Origin: Arthrobacter yangruifuii
Lineage (GTDB): Bacteria; Actinomycetota; Actinomycetes; Actinomycetales; Micrococcaceae
Direction of reading: 5' to 3'
NCBI RefSeq assembly: GCF_009192775.1
Contig: NZ_VTFX01000005.1
Span: 496,001 to 560,000 of the forward strand
DNA length: 64,000 bases
A program made the position numbers and the translations under genes. Each line of letters begins with the position of its first letter. The first letter of the stretch is position 1. The notes beneath the pieces were generated by a model, which worked only from the letters and a program-made list of their open reading frames with translations, did no database searches and was not told where the DNA came from. This document shows, piece by piece, positions 17,569 to 26,200 of this stretch.

Positions 17569-18373
17569 GCATCTCGCGCATGGCATCTGCCAGCAGCGGA
17601 AAAATCTTCCCGGCCAGGTAATCGTGGCCGGCGTCCGTGGGATGGATACCGTCCTCACTGATCAGCCCGGTGCTGTCCCCGGCGAACCAGCCGGCCGCGA
17701 TGGCATCAACGTAACGCACGTCTTCCTCACTGGCAGCCCGTGCCATGGCCTCGTTGTTGGCCCGGATGAAGTCCGGCGCGGACTCCTCGCCCCAGGCGGG
17801 TCCTACGGCGATGATGCGCGCCGACGGAGCACGGTCCCGGATATCCGCGTACAGCGACTTGGCGGCCGTGTACATGGCGTCGTCCGTCTGGACGCCGTCA
17901 TTCCTGCTGCCGAACACCAGGACAACGTCTGCATCCTCCCTCAGCCTGAGGGTGACGATCTCCCGGAAGTGGAGGCCGGCATTGCCGCGGGCTATGTAAC
18001 CGGATCCCGGCTGCGCCATGACGTTCAGTTCAACGGTATCGCCGCGGTCCGTGAACCGGGTGCCCACCAGCCTGGTCCAGTTTGCCGCTCCGCGGCCGCC
18101 TTCCACGGAACCTGCCGTATAGGAATCGCCCAGAACATCGATCTTCACCACGGAGTCAGCCAGGGCCGGACCTGCGCCCGGGGTGACTCCCGCGGATGTG
18201 GAGGACGGGCGCGGGTCATCGGCCCGGCTGGTCCCTGTGGACTGGGTGAGTGCGTACGCCGAAACCAGCCCGGCGGCCAGGGCGAGGACCAGGAACCAGA
18301 CGATGTTCCTGCCCCGCCGTTTCCTCCTCCGGGAACGGGGCTTGGATGTGTGGCGTCCATGTCGTGTAGGCAT
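17558..18373 (-). CDS. Membrane-anchored SGNH/GDSL-type hydrolase
   Basis: 271 residues. A strongly basic N-terminus (RSRRRKRRGR) precedes one membrane segment at about 24-43, then a Ser/Pro/Gly linker and an extracytoplasmic SGNH domain. Seen motifs: block I VLGDSYTAG (nucleophile S84), block II-like glycine PGSGYIARGNAG, block III-type VFGSRND, and block V DGIHPTDAG with the catalytic Asp/His pair. The family removes acyl groups from carbohydrates or lipids. Next to an acetyltransferase and the glycan operon, it may be a polysaccharide deacetylase/esterase that trims the exported polymer (inference). It runs opposite to the operon. Confidence 0.85.
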   Translation of the reverse strand: MPTRHGRHTSKPRSRRRKRRGRNIVWFLVLALAAGLVSAYALTQSTGTSRADDPRPSSTSAGVTPGAGPALADSVVKIDVLGDSYTAGSVEGGRGAANWTRLVGTRFTDRGDTVELNVMAQPGSGYIARGNAGLHFREIVTLRLREDADVVLVFGSRNDGVQTDDAMYTAAKSLYADIRDRAPSARIIAVGPAWGEESAPDFIRANNEAMARAASEEDVRYVDAIAAGWFAGDSTGLISEDGIHPTDAGHDYLAGKIFPLLADAMREMRTA

Positions 18374-18923
18374 TCCTGAATTCTAATCTAATCATCTCGG
18401 AAATAAACGCTAACGCGACCAATAAATACCTAATTCGGGGGAAGTAAGTGAGTAATATACCTGTTTTACTTTTGGCTGATACACGCAATTCCGAAAATGC
18501 CGCCGTAATGTCGTCGAGGGCCCTTGCCGTCTTCGGTTCGGCCCTCCTCCGAAACTGTGTGTACCCCGGTCGAAACGCTGGGACGGCAGCGCGGCAGCCT
18601 GCACCGGCAGGCAGTCTCACCGGGAATCACGTGCTGCTGCGGGAAAGGCAGAGCCGGCAGTACGGCATTGACATTCGAACCGGCCGGGGTGCCGCGGCTA
18701 TTTTTCCCAAGTGCAGGTTTATGCCGCCTGGAGGCTCGATTTTGCCGGTTCCCCGTTATTCCGGGCGGTGCCGGGTGAGACCCGAAGAGAAAATGATTTC
18801 TGAGGCTTTCCAGCGCCCCGGGTTTACCGTTTCACGCAGAATCCGCGAGGTGCGCGGGCACGGCCAGGGCGGACAGCGCCGAGGCACGGGATCTGTCTCT
18901 TCCGCTGCCCGAGGGGGCGGCAG
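18374..18923. other. 550-base intergenic region, no recognised gene
   Basis: Divergent gap between the SGNH hydrolase (minus) and a glycosyltransferase (plus). The first 100 bases near the SGNH start are AT-rich (around 18380-18480) and may hold promoters for either direction. A GTG-started frame at 18448-18927 has a GGGGGAAG site ahead of it, but its product has no protein-like character. I see no RNA gene, repeat or clear TACTCG element here. Confidence 0.4.
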
Positions 18924-20219
18924 GTGACGGCCGGAATACGGGGTGCCGCCGGCGCGCAGCTCCCTGAGGCACAGACCGCGGCCGCCCTCGAGGACTCAGC
19001 ACTCCCCGTCGCGGACTCCGGCCGGGTCAGGGACGGCTCGGAGTGGGCCCCGGCCGTCCTGCAGGTGGGCGGTCTCGCCGGCCCGGGCGCGGCAGCGGGC
19101 GGTGTCTGGGTGGTGGCCCGGATGCAAAGCGATGCCCTGGCCCGGCTGGGAGCGAAAGTCGAGCTCCTTGGCGGCTGGCTGGGCATCCCGCCCCGGCAGG
19201 CCGCCGGTCCGCAGGCTCCGTCGCTCCCGGCGGCAGCAGGACGCCCGACGGCGGCCGTCCGCTTTTTCCGGATGCGCCGACCCGTACCGGGAGCCCGGCT
19301 CCGGGCCCCGGTCAGTCTGGCACTGCCGCGCTACGTCCGGCGGGCGGCAGCAGGGGCCGACGTCGCGCACGTCCACCTCTGCCGGGACTTCGTCACCTGC
19401 GCGTCCACGCTGCTGCTGGGCCGGGCCCGGGTCCCGGTGGTGGCCCAGACCCACGGGATGCTTCAGCCTTCACAGCGCCCGGCGCTGCGGGCCTTCGACC
19501 TGCTGATCACGCGCCGCATCCTGCAGATACCGAGCCTCTGGCTGACCCTGACCGAGGACGAGGAAAGGGGACTGGCCGCGCTGGGCGTGGACCCCGGCCG
19601 CTTCCGCCGCGTAGTGAACGCGACCGCGGAGCCGGAACAGCGGTGGTCGGATCCGGACACACCGGTGTTCCTGTTCGCGGCCCGGCTGGCACCGCGCAAA
19701 CAGCCCGGAGTCTTCATCCAGGCCGCTGTCCAGGCCCTGGACGCAGGGCTGGACGCCCGGTTCGCCGTCGTCGGCCCCGATCAGGGGGAAGCAGGGACGG
19801 TGCGCAGCCTGATTGCCGCCTCACGGCACGCGGACCGGTTCGAGTTCGTTGGCGAACTGCCGTCCGCCGGCGTCCAGGCGCGGATGGCGGCGTGCACGGC
19901 CTACGTCCTGCCCGCGCTGTCCGAGCCGTACCCCATGACGGTGCTCGAGGCGGCGGCGCTGGGCACACCGGTGATTCTCACGGCCCAGTGCGGGCTGGCT
20001 CCGCTGATGGGCCGGCAGGACGCCGCCGTCGTGGTGGAGCCGAGCGTGTCCGCCGTGCGGGACGCGATGCTTCAGCTGGCCCGGGACCCTGCCGCCCGGG
20101 AACGTCTCGGCGGCAACGCGCGGCAGGTCCACCGCGATAACTGGTCCACCCGCGCCCTGGCGCAGGACCTGCTCACGGCCTACCGCGGCGTCGCGGTCCC
20201 GGAAGGAAACCAGCCATGA
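18924..20219 (+). CDS. Glycosyltransferase family 4 protein
   Basis: 431 residues from GTG 18924 (GAGGGGGCGG upstream). GT-B fold features: an N-terminal glycine-rich LQVGGLAGPGAAAGGVWVVA, a C-terminal donor domain starting FLFAARLAPRKQPGVFIQAA near residue 250, and an EX7E motif in EPYPMTVLEAAALGTPVILT. It retains a nucleotide-sugar-dependent mechanism and probably extends the lipid-linked repeat unit. Its stop overlaps the start of the polymerase-like gene (ATGA at 20216-20219), beginning a tightly packed four-gene operon. Confidence 0.9.
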   Translation: MTAGIRGAAGAQLPEAQTAAALEDSALPVADSGRVRDGSEWAPAVLQVGGLAGPGAAAGGVWVVARMQSDALARLGAKVELLGGWLGIPPRQAAGPQAPSLPAAAGRPTAAVRFFRMRRPVPGARLRAPVSLALPRYVRRAAAGADVAHVHLCRDFVTCASTLLLGRARVPVVAQTHGMLQPSQRPALRAFDLLITRRILQIPSLWLTLTEDEERGLAALGVDPGRFRRVVNATAEPEQRWSDPDTPVFLFAARLAPRKQPGVFIQAAVQALDAGLDARFAVVGPDQGEAGTVRSLIAASRHADRFEFVGELPSAGVQARMAACTAYVLPALSEPYPMTVLEAAALGTPVILTAQCGLAPLMGRQDAAVVVEPSVSAVRDAMLQLARDPAARERLGGNARQVHRDNWSTRALAQDLLTAYRGVAVPEGNQP

Positions 20220-21655
20220 CCACTCTGCTGCCCGACCAGACCGGCGTGGACAGGCGCTCCAGCGCCCGTCCCGCCGCTGCCATCGCGGCGTTCCTCGTCT
20301 TCGGGGTGGTGCTGCCGCTGCTGATCCGCGGCTCGAGCGCCGTCTTCTACACGGACACGGATTTCTTCATCCGCTACGCCGTGGTGCTCTACGCCTCCGT
20401 CAAACTTGCCCTCGTCCTGAGCCAGCGGGACATCCGCCCGGTCTCCGGCGTGTTCTGGATCTTCGTCTACACGTGCATGGGGGTGGCACCTCTCGCTCAG
20501 CTGACCACCGGACGATCCACGCCGCTGGCCATCCAGGTGGATGACTGGATGCTGACGGAGGCCACTCTGCTCACCCTGCTGGGGCTGGTGTGTTTCGACG
20601 TCGCCTACCATTCGCGGCTGCGCCGGCCGCCGGCCAATAATCCCCCCAGGCGGGTGCTTCGGCTGCGCAGCATCAAGGTCCTGCGCATTTTCTCCCTGGC
20701 CGCCCTGGCAGCGGCACTGATTTACATCACCCAGGTGGGCGGCCCGGCCGTCTTCTTCCTGAGCCGGGAGGAGGCCGGGGACGCACTCGAAGCCATCAAC
20801 CCGGACAGCGGGCAGGCAATACGGGCAACCATCTCCGGCGCGGGGTCCGTGGCTGTCCTCTGCGCGCTCATCTTCTACATCCATGTGGTTCGTGCCCGGG
20901 AGCATGCGGTGGCCATCCCGGACATGGCGCTGATGGCGGCGCTCGTGGTGATGAACGTCGTCGTGAACAATCCGATTTCCAACTCCCGCTATTGGACCCT
21001 GGCGGTGCTCTTCGGACTGGTCCTCCCGCTGATTCGAGGACGCAGGGGCTTGTTCAACCTAGCCATCATCGGCGGAACCTTTGCCTCGATCTTCATCTTT
21101 CCGCTCTCGGACATCACCCGCCGTGCCAACGGTACGCAGGCACCCCTGCAGGTGGATTCGGTGTGGACCATGATCGCCACCAAGGATTATGACCAGTTCA
21201 CCATGCTGGCCAACACCGTGGGCTACACCGCGGACCATGGATTCTCCTGGGGCATGCAGGCGCTCGGGCCGCTGCTTTTCTGGGTGCCGCGGGTGGGCTG
21301 GCCGGATAAGCCGTATGACACGGGTGTTGAGGTGGGCATATGGATGAACAACGCGAATCTCAACCTCTCGGCGCCGCTGTGGGCGGAAGCCTGGATCAAC
21401 TTCGGCCTGGTGGGCGTCATGCTGGTTTTCATCGGCCTCGGGGTGCTGGCCCACCGGCTGGACACCGGGTACCGCGCGGATGTGCTCGGTATGGGATCCG
21501 TGGGGTACCTGGGCATCTCGATCTTTGCCGGATACCTCTTCATCCTGATGCGCGGATCACTGCTTCAGTCCATGGGCCGGCTGATGATCCTGGCGGTAGC
21601 CATCCTCATCCTGACCACCGCGGCCGGCGGCCGCAGGAAACGGAGAACCCCATGA
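20216..21655 (+). CDS. O-antigen/exopolysaccharide repeat-unit polymerase-like membrane protein
   Basis: 479 residues with about ten or more hydrophobic segments spread along the chain, beginning at about 20-40. There is a large hydrophilic loop around residues 290-400 (including KDYDQFTMLANTVGYTADHG and a WPDKPYD stretch) between late membrane segments. That topology and the EPS context match Wzy-type polymerases, which join flipped repeat units at the outer membrane face. Wzy proteins share little sequence, so the call rests on topology and context. It overlaps both neighbours by ATGA, showing translational coupling. Confidence 0.78.
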   Translation: MTTLLPDQTGVDRRSSARPAAAIAAFLVFGVVLPLLIRGSSAVFYTDTDFFIRYAVVLYASVKLALVLSQRDIRPVSGVFWIFVYTCMGVAPLAQLTTGRSTPLAIQVDDWMLTEATLLTLLGLVCFDVAYHSRLRRPPANNPPRRVLRLRSIKVLRIFSLAALAAALIYITQVGGPAVFFLSREEAGDALEAINPDSGQAIRATISGAGSVAVLCALIFYIHVVRAREHAVAIPDMALMAALVVMNVVVNNPISNSRYWTLAVLFGLVLPLIRGRRGLFNLAIIGGTFASIFIFPLSDITRRANGTQAPLQVDSVWTMIATKDYDQFTMLANTVGYTADHGFSWGMQALGPLLFWVPRVGWPDKPYDTGVEVGIWMNNANLNLSAPLWAEAWINFGLVGVMLVFIGLGVLAHRLDTGYRADVLGMGSVGYLGISIFAGYLFILMRGSLLQSMGRLMILAVAILILTTAAGGRRKRRTP

Positions 21656-22476
21656 GCGGGCCCCTGCCCCAGGCAACGGACCGGCCGGGGTTCCGTGCCT
21701 CCTTCGATCAGCTCCGGCGGGCGCAGAAGACCCGCAAGGGCGTGCCGCTGTATCTGCTGTACGTGAACCGCCCCGCCGGGCGGGCGGTCGCGGCGGCCCT
21801 CCGGCCTACCCGGGTCACGCCCAACCAGGTGACCTGGGCCGGGGCGGCCCTGACCTACGGTGCGCTCCTGTGGCTGGCCCTGTGGGCGCAGCCCGGCCCG
21901 GCGGCCGCGCTGACCGGAGTGCTGCTCGCGGCCGGATATGTCCTGGATTCCGCGGACGGGCAGCTGGCCCGGCTGCGGGGCAGCAGCTCGGCCTACGGTG
22001 AGTGGCTGGACCATGTGCTGGACAACGGCCGGATGACCGTGATGCACGTGGCCGTCTTCTGTTTCCTGGCACGGACCACGGATTACGACGTCGTGCTGCT
22101 GGCTCTTGCCTGCGGTGTCTTCCTGCTGGCCAGCTCGCTGATTTTCTTCGGCGGGGTGCTGTTTGACCAGCTGGCGCGGAACGCCCGGACAGATCCCGGC
22201 CCGGCTGGCGCGGCTGACGGACGTTTTGCACCGGCGGGGACTCCGGCGGCGGGGACTCCGGCGGCAGGAACCCCGCAGGCGTCGCCGGACCGCCGGTTGC
22301 TCCTCCGCTCCGTGGTGATGCTGCCCGTGGATTACGGAATCACCTGCCTGGCGTTCCTGCTGGTGCCCGCGCCTTCGGCCTTCCTCGCCGTTTACCTCGT
22401 TCTGGCTGCCGCGCACGTGGTGATCGGCGCCGCGTTTATGCGGCATTGGCGGTCCAAGCTTCTCCGGCTGAGCTGA
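21652..22476 (+). CDS. CDP-alcohol phosphatidyltransferase family protein
   Basis: 274 residues from ATG 21652, overlapping the previous stop. The family signature DGxxARx8GxxxDxxxD is complete: DSADGQLAR (from D99), then G-EWL-D-HVL-D. Several membrane helices follow. These integral membrane enzymes move a phosphoalcohol from a CDP-alcohol to an acceptor hydroxyl. Within a polysaccharide operon the acceptor could be a lipid or a glycan. Residues about 194-210 contain three TPAAG-like units encoded by a 15-base tandem repeat (22236-22280). A cytidylyltransferase that could supply a CDP-polyol is encoded at 29528-29977. Confidence 0.88.
   Translation: MSGPLPQATDRPGFRASFDQLRRAQKTRKGVPLYLLYVNRPAGRAVAAALRPTRVTPNQVTWAGAALTYGALLWLALWAQPGPAAALTGVLLAAGYVLDSADGQLARLRGSSSAYGEWLDHVLDNGRMTVMHVAVFCFLARTTDYDVVLLALACGVFLLASSLIFFGGVLFDQLARNARTDPGPAGAADGRFAPAGTPAAGTPAAGTPQASPDRRLLLRSVVMLPVDYGITCLAFLLVPAPSAFLAVYLVLAAAHVVIGAAFMRHWRSKLLRLS
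22236..22280 (+). repeat. Three 15-bp tandem repeats inside the CDP-alcohol phosphatidyltransferase gene
   Basis: Units GGGGACTCCGGCGGC at 22236-22250 and 22251-22265 are identical; a third, diverged unit is at 22266-22280. They encode a repeated Gly-Thr-Pro-Ala-Ala in a hydrophilic loop. Copy-number change would keep the frame. Confidence 0.75.
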
Positions 22477-22483
22477 TGAGCTG

Positions 22484-23719
22484 ATGGGAGCACTGCGCCG
22501 CTTCACAACCTTCGCGGACCAGGGCGTCTCGAGTGTGTCCAATTTCGTGGCTGTGGCCGTCGCGGCGAACGTGGCGGGCACCGGCGAGTTCGGCCAGTTT
22601 TCCCTTGCCTACGCCGGGCTGCTGCTGTTCCTCGGAGCCCAACGCGCCTTTGTGGGCGAAACACTACTGGTGCGTTACTCCCGCACCGGAGCACTCAACG
22701 CCCCGGTGATCGCCGCCAGCCTGGGCGGGTCGGTGCTCGTGGCCGTACCGGCGGCGTTGTTCCTGCTGGCCGGTGCCGGCCTGGCCGGAGGGCAGGATGC
22801 GCTGTTGTGGCTGGTCATGGCGCTGGCGGCACCGTTTATCCTGCTGCAGGACAGTCTGCGGTACCTCTTTATCTGCCAGGGACTGCCGGTGCGGGCACTG
22901 GCCGTTGACGGGATCTGGGCCTGCGTGTCCATTCCCGCCATGCTGCTGGCAGCCGCCGCCGGCCGGCCCCTGCTGCCCGTGCTCGCCTGCTGGGTAGGGG
23001 GTGCGCTCGCAGCGCTGGTGACGGGCCTGGTTCTTGCCCGTAGCCTGCCGGCCGTGCCGGCCGGAGCGCGGTGGCTGTGGCTGAACCGGGACTGTGCCTT
23101 CCGTTACCTGGCAGAGTTCGCTGCGCTGAATGCCTCGAGCTTCGCGGTCCTGTACCTGCTGGTCTTTCCGCTGGGGGCCGCCGGGGTGGGGGCCCTGCGT
23201 GCGGCGCAGCTGCTCTTCTCTCCGCTGAACACCGTTTTCAGTGCGCTGAAGACGGCGATCATTCCGGAGCTGGTGCGCTCGCGGGGGACGGCGGCGTTCC
23301 GCCGGCGGATGCTGGAGGCCTCGGCGGTGGTCGGTGTCCTGGCCGTGGGCTGGGGTGCCGCCGTGCTGTTCCTGCCCGCTGCCGCCGGCGAATGGATGTT
23401 GGGGGATACCTGGGCCAACGCCACGGAGCTGCGCTGGCCGTACGCCGTTCAATACCTGGCGATGGTGCCTTACACGATCATGCTGGCCTACTTCCGGGCG
23501 TCCGTTGCCAACCGGCTTTCCACCGCCATGCGCGGAGTCCTCGCCGGATCCACCCTCGTCCTGCCGCTCTGCTTCGCCCTGAACAGTTCCGCGGCATCCG
23601 CAGCCTGGGGCTTCGCGGCAGCCGTTGCGCTGGCCTCGGCCTGCGGGTTGCTCAGCATCGCCGCGGGACGGCGCAGCAAGCCTGAGGCCGCGGCTCCGCA
23701 GCAGGTCTCCAGCGGATAA
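22484..23719 (+). CDS. Polysaccharide flippase-like membrane protein (Wzx/MATE-type)
   Basis: 411 residues, mostly hydrophobic with about twelve predicted membrane helices. The N-terminus (RRFTTFADQGVSSVSNFVAV) resembles Wzx/polysaccharide-transporter proteins, which move undecaprenyl-linked repeat units across the membrane. It starts seven bases after the CDP-alcohol transferase and is the last gene of the operon, followed by a strong hairpin. As with all Wzx proteins, the substrate cannot be read from sequence. A second flippase is at 49382-50713. Confidence 0.82.
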   Translation: MGALRRFTTFADQGVSSVSNFVAVAVAANVAGTGEFGQFSLAYAGLLLFLGAQRAFVGETLLVRYSRTGALNAPVIAASLGGSVLVAVPAALFLLAGAGLAGGQDALLWLVMALAAPFILLQDSLRYLFICQGLPVRALAVDGIWACVSIPAMLLAAAAGRPLLPVLACWVGGALAALVTGLVLARSLPAVPAGARWLWLNRDCAFRYLAEFAALNASSFAVLYLLVFPLGAAGVGALRAAQLLFSPLNTVFSALKTAIIPELVRSRGTAAFRRRMLEASAVVGVLAVGWGAAVLFLPAAAGEWMLGDTWANATELRWPYAVQYLAMVPYTIMLAYFRASVANRLSTAMRGVLAGSTLVLPLCFALNSSAASAAWGFAAAVALASACGLLSIAAGRRSKPEAAAPQQVSSG

Positions 23720-23733
23720 GTGGTGAAACGAGG

Positions 23734-23769
23734 GGAAGGCCCGGCACCTGATCAGGTGCCGGGCCTTCC
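23734..23769. terminator. Strong bidirectional terminator (36-base perfect palindrome)
   Basis: The 36 bases centred on TGATCA are perfectly self-complementary (18-bp arms, GGAAGGCCCGGCACCTGA and its complement). They lie between the plus-strand flippase and the minus-strand Wzz/BY-kinase gene, as expected for a shared transcription stop. No long T-run follows on either side. Confidence 0.75.
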
Positions 23770-23837
23770 GTTGTAGCCGTTCCTTACCGTTCAGCGTGCC
23801 GCGCCGCTTGCGCGATCCGCAGTGAACTGAACACCAG

Positions 23838-25313
23838 TCAGCTCTTCACCGGGTGCTTCCGGCGGGTGTTGCCGTGGTCCTCCTCGCCGTGCGCCATGAC
23901 AGCCTTGGCTTCAGCCGCCGGCGACGACGGCTGTCCGCCCTTCTCCCAGTCCAGCGGAGAGGCCAGCGCGGCTCCGTAACCGGTGAGGTACGCCGAGTTC
24001 GCGTCCGGGCCCTTGCGCGGGATCCGGTTCAGGACCACGCCGATGACGTCGGCCTTGACCAGGTTCAGCTGTTCAACGGCCTTGGACAAATTGTGCTGGC
24101 TAACCTTTGTGGCACCAACCACCAGCAGCAGGCTGTCCGTGTACCGGGTGAGGATGGTGGCGTCCGCCACCGGCAGCACCGGCGGAGCATCAAGAATCAC
24201 AACGTCATACGCTGCCTCCATTTCCCCGATCAGCTTCTGCATGGTGGAGGAACCCAGCAGTTCGGTGGGGTTTGGCGGCAGCGGACCCGAGGTCAGGACG
24301 GACAAACCGCCGGTGCCCCACTGCTGGGCTGCGTCGGAGAGGTTGGTCCGTCCGATCAGCACCGAGGTCAGTCCCACGGTCTGCTCCAGGCCGGTGGCGT
24401 CAGCCACCGAGGGCAGCCGCAGATCAGCGTCCACCAGCAGGACACTGCGGCCGCTCTGCGCGATGCTCAGCGCCAGGTTCAGCGCCACGGTGCTCTTGCC
24501 CTCTCCGGCCTGGGAGGACGTGACCACCACGGACCGCATCTCATGCCCGACGGCGGCGAACTCCAGATTGGTACGCAGCTGGCGGAACGCATCGCTGCCC
24601 GAGCCGGCCAGCACAAACGGTGCGGTGGAGGACCGGGGCGTTGCCGATTCGGTGATGCCGCCCAGCAACGGCAGGGAGGTGGACTTGCGCACGTCGGCTT
24701 CGGTCCGGACATGCCGGTCCAGGACGTTGCGCAGGATGGCGACCACCAGCCCGGCGGCCAGGCCGTACAGCAGCCCGAGCAGCAGATTCAGGGATGTTTT
24801 GGGACTGGACGGCCCGTCCGGCGGCTGCGCGGTATCCACTGAGGACAGCCGGACCGGGGAGGGCAGCCCGTTGGTGGGACGCTCCAGGTCAGCCACGGAC
24901 AGAATCAGGCTGGAGACGATGCCGTTGGCAATGTCCGCTGCACGCTGGGGATTGGAGTCCACGGCTTCGATCTGGATGAGAACCGTGTTGCGGGAGGTGG
25001 AGGCTTTGACGTTTTCGGCCAGTTCCGCCGCGGTGGTGTCCAGACCGAGCTTTTCAATCACCGGGTCCAGGACCTGCGGCTTCCTGACCAGGCTCACGTA
25101 GGACTGCACCCGTGCCAGCGCGAACACGCTGCCCTGCTGCAGTTCGGCTGAGGACTCCACGTTCTGGGTTGAGACAAAGATGCTGCTGCTTGCGGTGTAG
25201 GCCTTCGGCATGAGGACAGACAACACACCGGCCGTGATCAGGCCGATGAGTGCGAATGAAACGATGAACATCCAATTTCTTCGCAGAATGAGAATCTGTT
25301 CGTGCATATCCAT
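23838..25313 (-). CDS. Wzz-like chain-length determinant fused to BY-kinase domain (first copy)
   Basis: 491 residues; ATG follows GGGAAGGGG. A membrane helix at about 15-37 and a Wzz-type external domain are followed by a second membrane helix near 175-200. The cytoplasmic kinase domain has Walker A QAGEGKST, Walker A' LLVDADLRLPS and Walker B VVILDAPPVLPVADA. BY-kinases autophosphorylate on C-terminal tyrosines and control polymer length and export. Here the tail has only YLTGY and then a Lys/Arg/His-rich end, without a tyrosine cluster, unlike the copy at 44531-46006. It lies downstream of the lipoprotein and propeller genes on the minus strand, opposite the polysaccharide operon. Confidence 0.9.
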   Translation of the reverse strand: MDMHEQILILRRNWMFIVSFALIGLITAGVLSVLMPKAYTASSSIFVSTQNVESSAELQQGSVFALARVQSYVSLVRKPQVLDPVIEKLGLDTTAAELAENVKASTSRNTVLIQIEAVDSNPQRAADIANGIVSSLILSVADLERPTNGLPSPVRLSSVDTAQPPDGPSSPKTSLNLLLGLLYGLAAGLVVAILRNVLDRHVRTEADVRKSTSLPLLGGITESATPRSSTAPFVLAGSGSDAFRQLRTNLEFAAVGHEMRSVVVTSSQAGEGKSTVALNLALSIAQSGRSVLLVDADLRLPSVADATGLEQTVGLTSVLIGRTNLSDAAQQWGTGGLSVLTSGPLPPNPTELLGSSTMQKLIGEMEAAYDVVILDAPPVLPVADATILTRYTDSLLLVVGATKVSQHNLSKAVEQLNLVKADVIGVVLNRIPRKGPDANSAYLTGYGAALASPLDWEKGGQPSSPAAEAKAVMAHGEEDHGNTRRKHPVKS

Positions 25314-25375
25314 TGGTTACCCCTTCCCTTGGATAAGACGGTTGGTTGGCTTTTCTGAGGAACGCTCGCGGCGCG

Positions 25376-26149
25376 TCATGAGCGGAACCACGAGTAGCAT
25401 CCGCTCGAATCCACGCGTGCGGCATCCGGGCCGACGGTGACGGGCGCGGAGGCGTCATATTCTCCGAGCAGAGCGCCGGAGCCGGCATAGATCGAGATGC
25501 TGCACCCGTCGACGCCCGCGTAGGCGCGGTAGCTGCCGGGAGCGATTGACGGTTGCTCTGCGTGCGGTGCATGCGCGCCCACGGTGAAAACCCCGTCCGG
25601 GAACCCGAGTGCGGCTGCCTCGAGTTCGGGCAGGAGATCCGTGCACAGGGACCGAATGGCATCCGTGGCCTCCGCCGAGGGATTCATGATCAGCTCGCTG
25701 ACCACGGCCCCCGGATCGGACGTCTTGGCGTTGAGCAGGACGTCGCAGCGCTCCTGGCCAACCTGCAGGACGGCGTTGGGATCCACACCCGCCGGCACTT
25801 TGCCCTCGAGGAAGACGTCCTCAGCGGCGTTGAAGGTGGGCTCCGGAGCCGGCTGCGGGGACTGTTCCTCCGGCACCGGTTCCTCCCCGTCCGGTGCTGC
25901 GGACGGAGATTCGCCGGTGGCGGTGCCTCCGACGGACGGCGAAGCGTTAGCCGAAGTGGATGGGGCGGAGGTGGACGGAACGGTGGTGGACGGAGCGGAG
26001 GCGGAGGGAGTTGAGCCGGCGGAAGCCTTGGGCGTTCCGCGGGATTCAGGATCAGCGGATCGGCATGCTGTGGCCGTTCCCAGCAACGGCACCACCAGCC
26101 CGGCGGCGAGCAGCCGCGCAGCCATGGATTTATTGAGACCTATTCTCAT
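25376..26149 (-). CDS. Secreted, probably lipid-anchored protein of unknown function
   Basis: 257 residues. The signal peptide (about 1-28, basic start then AARLLAAGLVVPLLG) ends in TATAC at C29. This is lipobox-like but lacks a hydrophobic residue at -3, so lipidation is uncertain. Residues 30-110 are a Ser/Thr/Pro-rich, low-complexity spacer, then acidic. The C-terminal half is globular with several cysteines (RCDVLL, SLCTDLL, DGCSISIYAG, SGCYSW). No family recognised. It sits between the propeller/LamG gene (51 bases upstream) and the BY-kinase (62 bases downstream), so a cell-surface role in polymer handling is possible. Confidence 0.75.
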   Translation of the reverse strand: MRIGLNKSMAARLLAAGLVVPLLGTATACRSADPESRGTPKASAGSTPSASAPSTTVPSTSAPSTSANASPSVGGTATGESPSAAPDGEEPVPEEQSPQPAPEPTFNAAEDVFLEGKVPAGVDPNAVLQVGQERCDVLLNAKTSDPGAVVSELIMNPSAEATDAIRSLCTDLLPELEAAALGFPDGVFTVGAHAPHAEQPSIAPGSYRAYAGVDGCSISIYAGSGALLGEYDASAPVTVGPDAARVDSSGCYSWFRS

Positions 26150-26200
26150 GCGGTGTGCTTTCTCTTTCGGGGCGGAACGGATGCCCGCCGGATGGATTGG

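Noticed and set aside
18374-18480. Possible riboswitch in the AT-rich stretch before the glycosyltransferase gene
   Set aside because: None of the conserved core sequences of c-di-GMP, c-di-AMP or other common riboswitches that I know is present.
18448-18927. GTG-started frame with GGGGGAAG upstream in the 550-base gap
   Set aside because: The product is low in recognisable structure, rich in Arg/Gly, and overlaps the start of the next gene. No support beyond being open.
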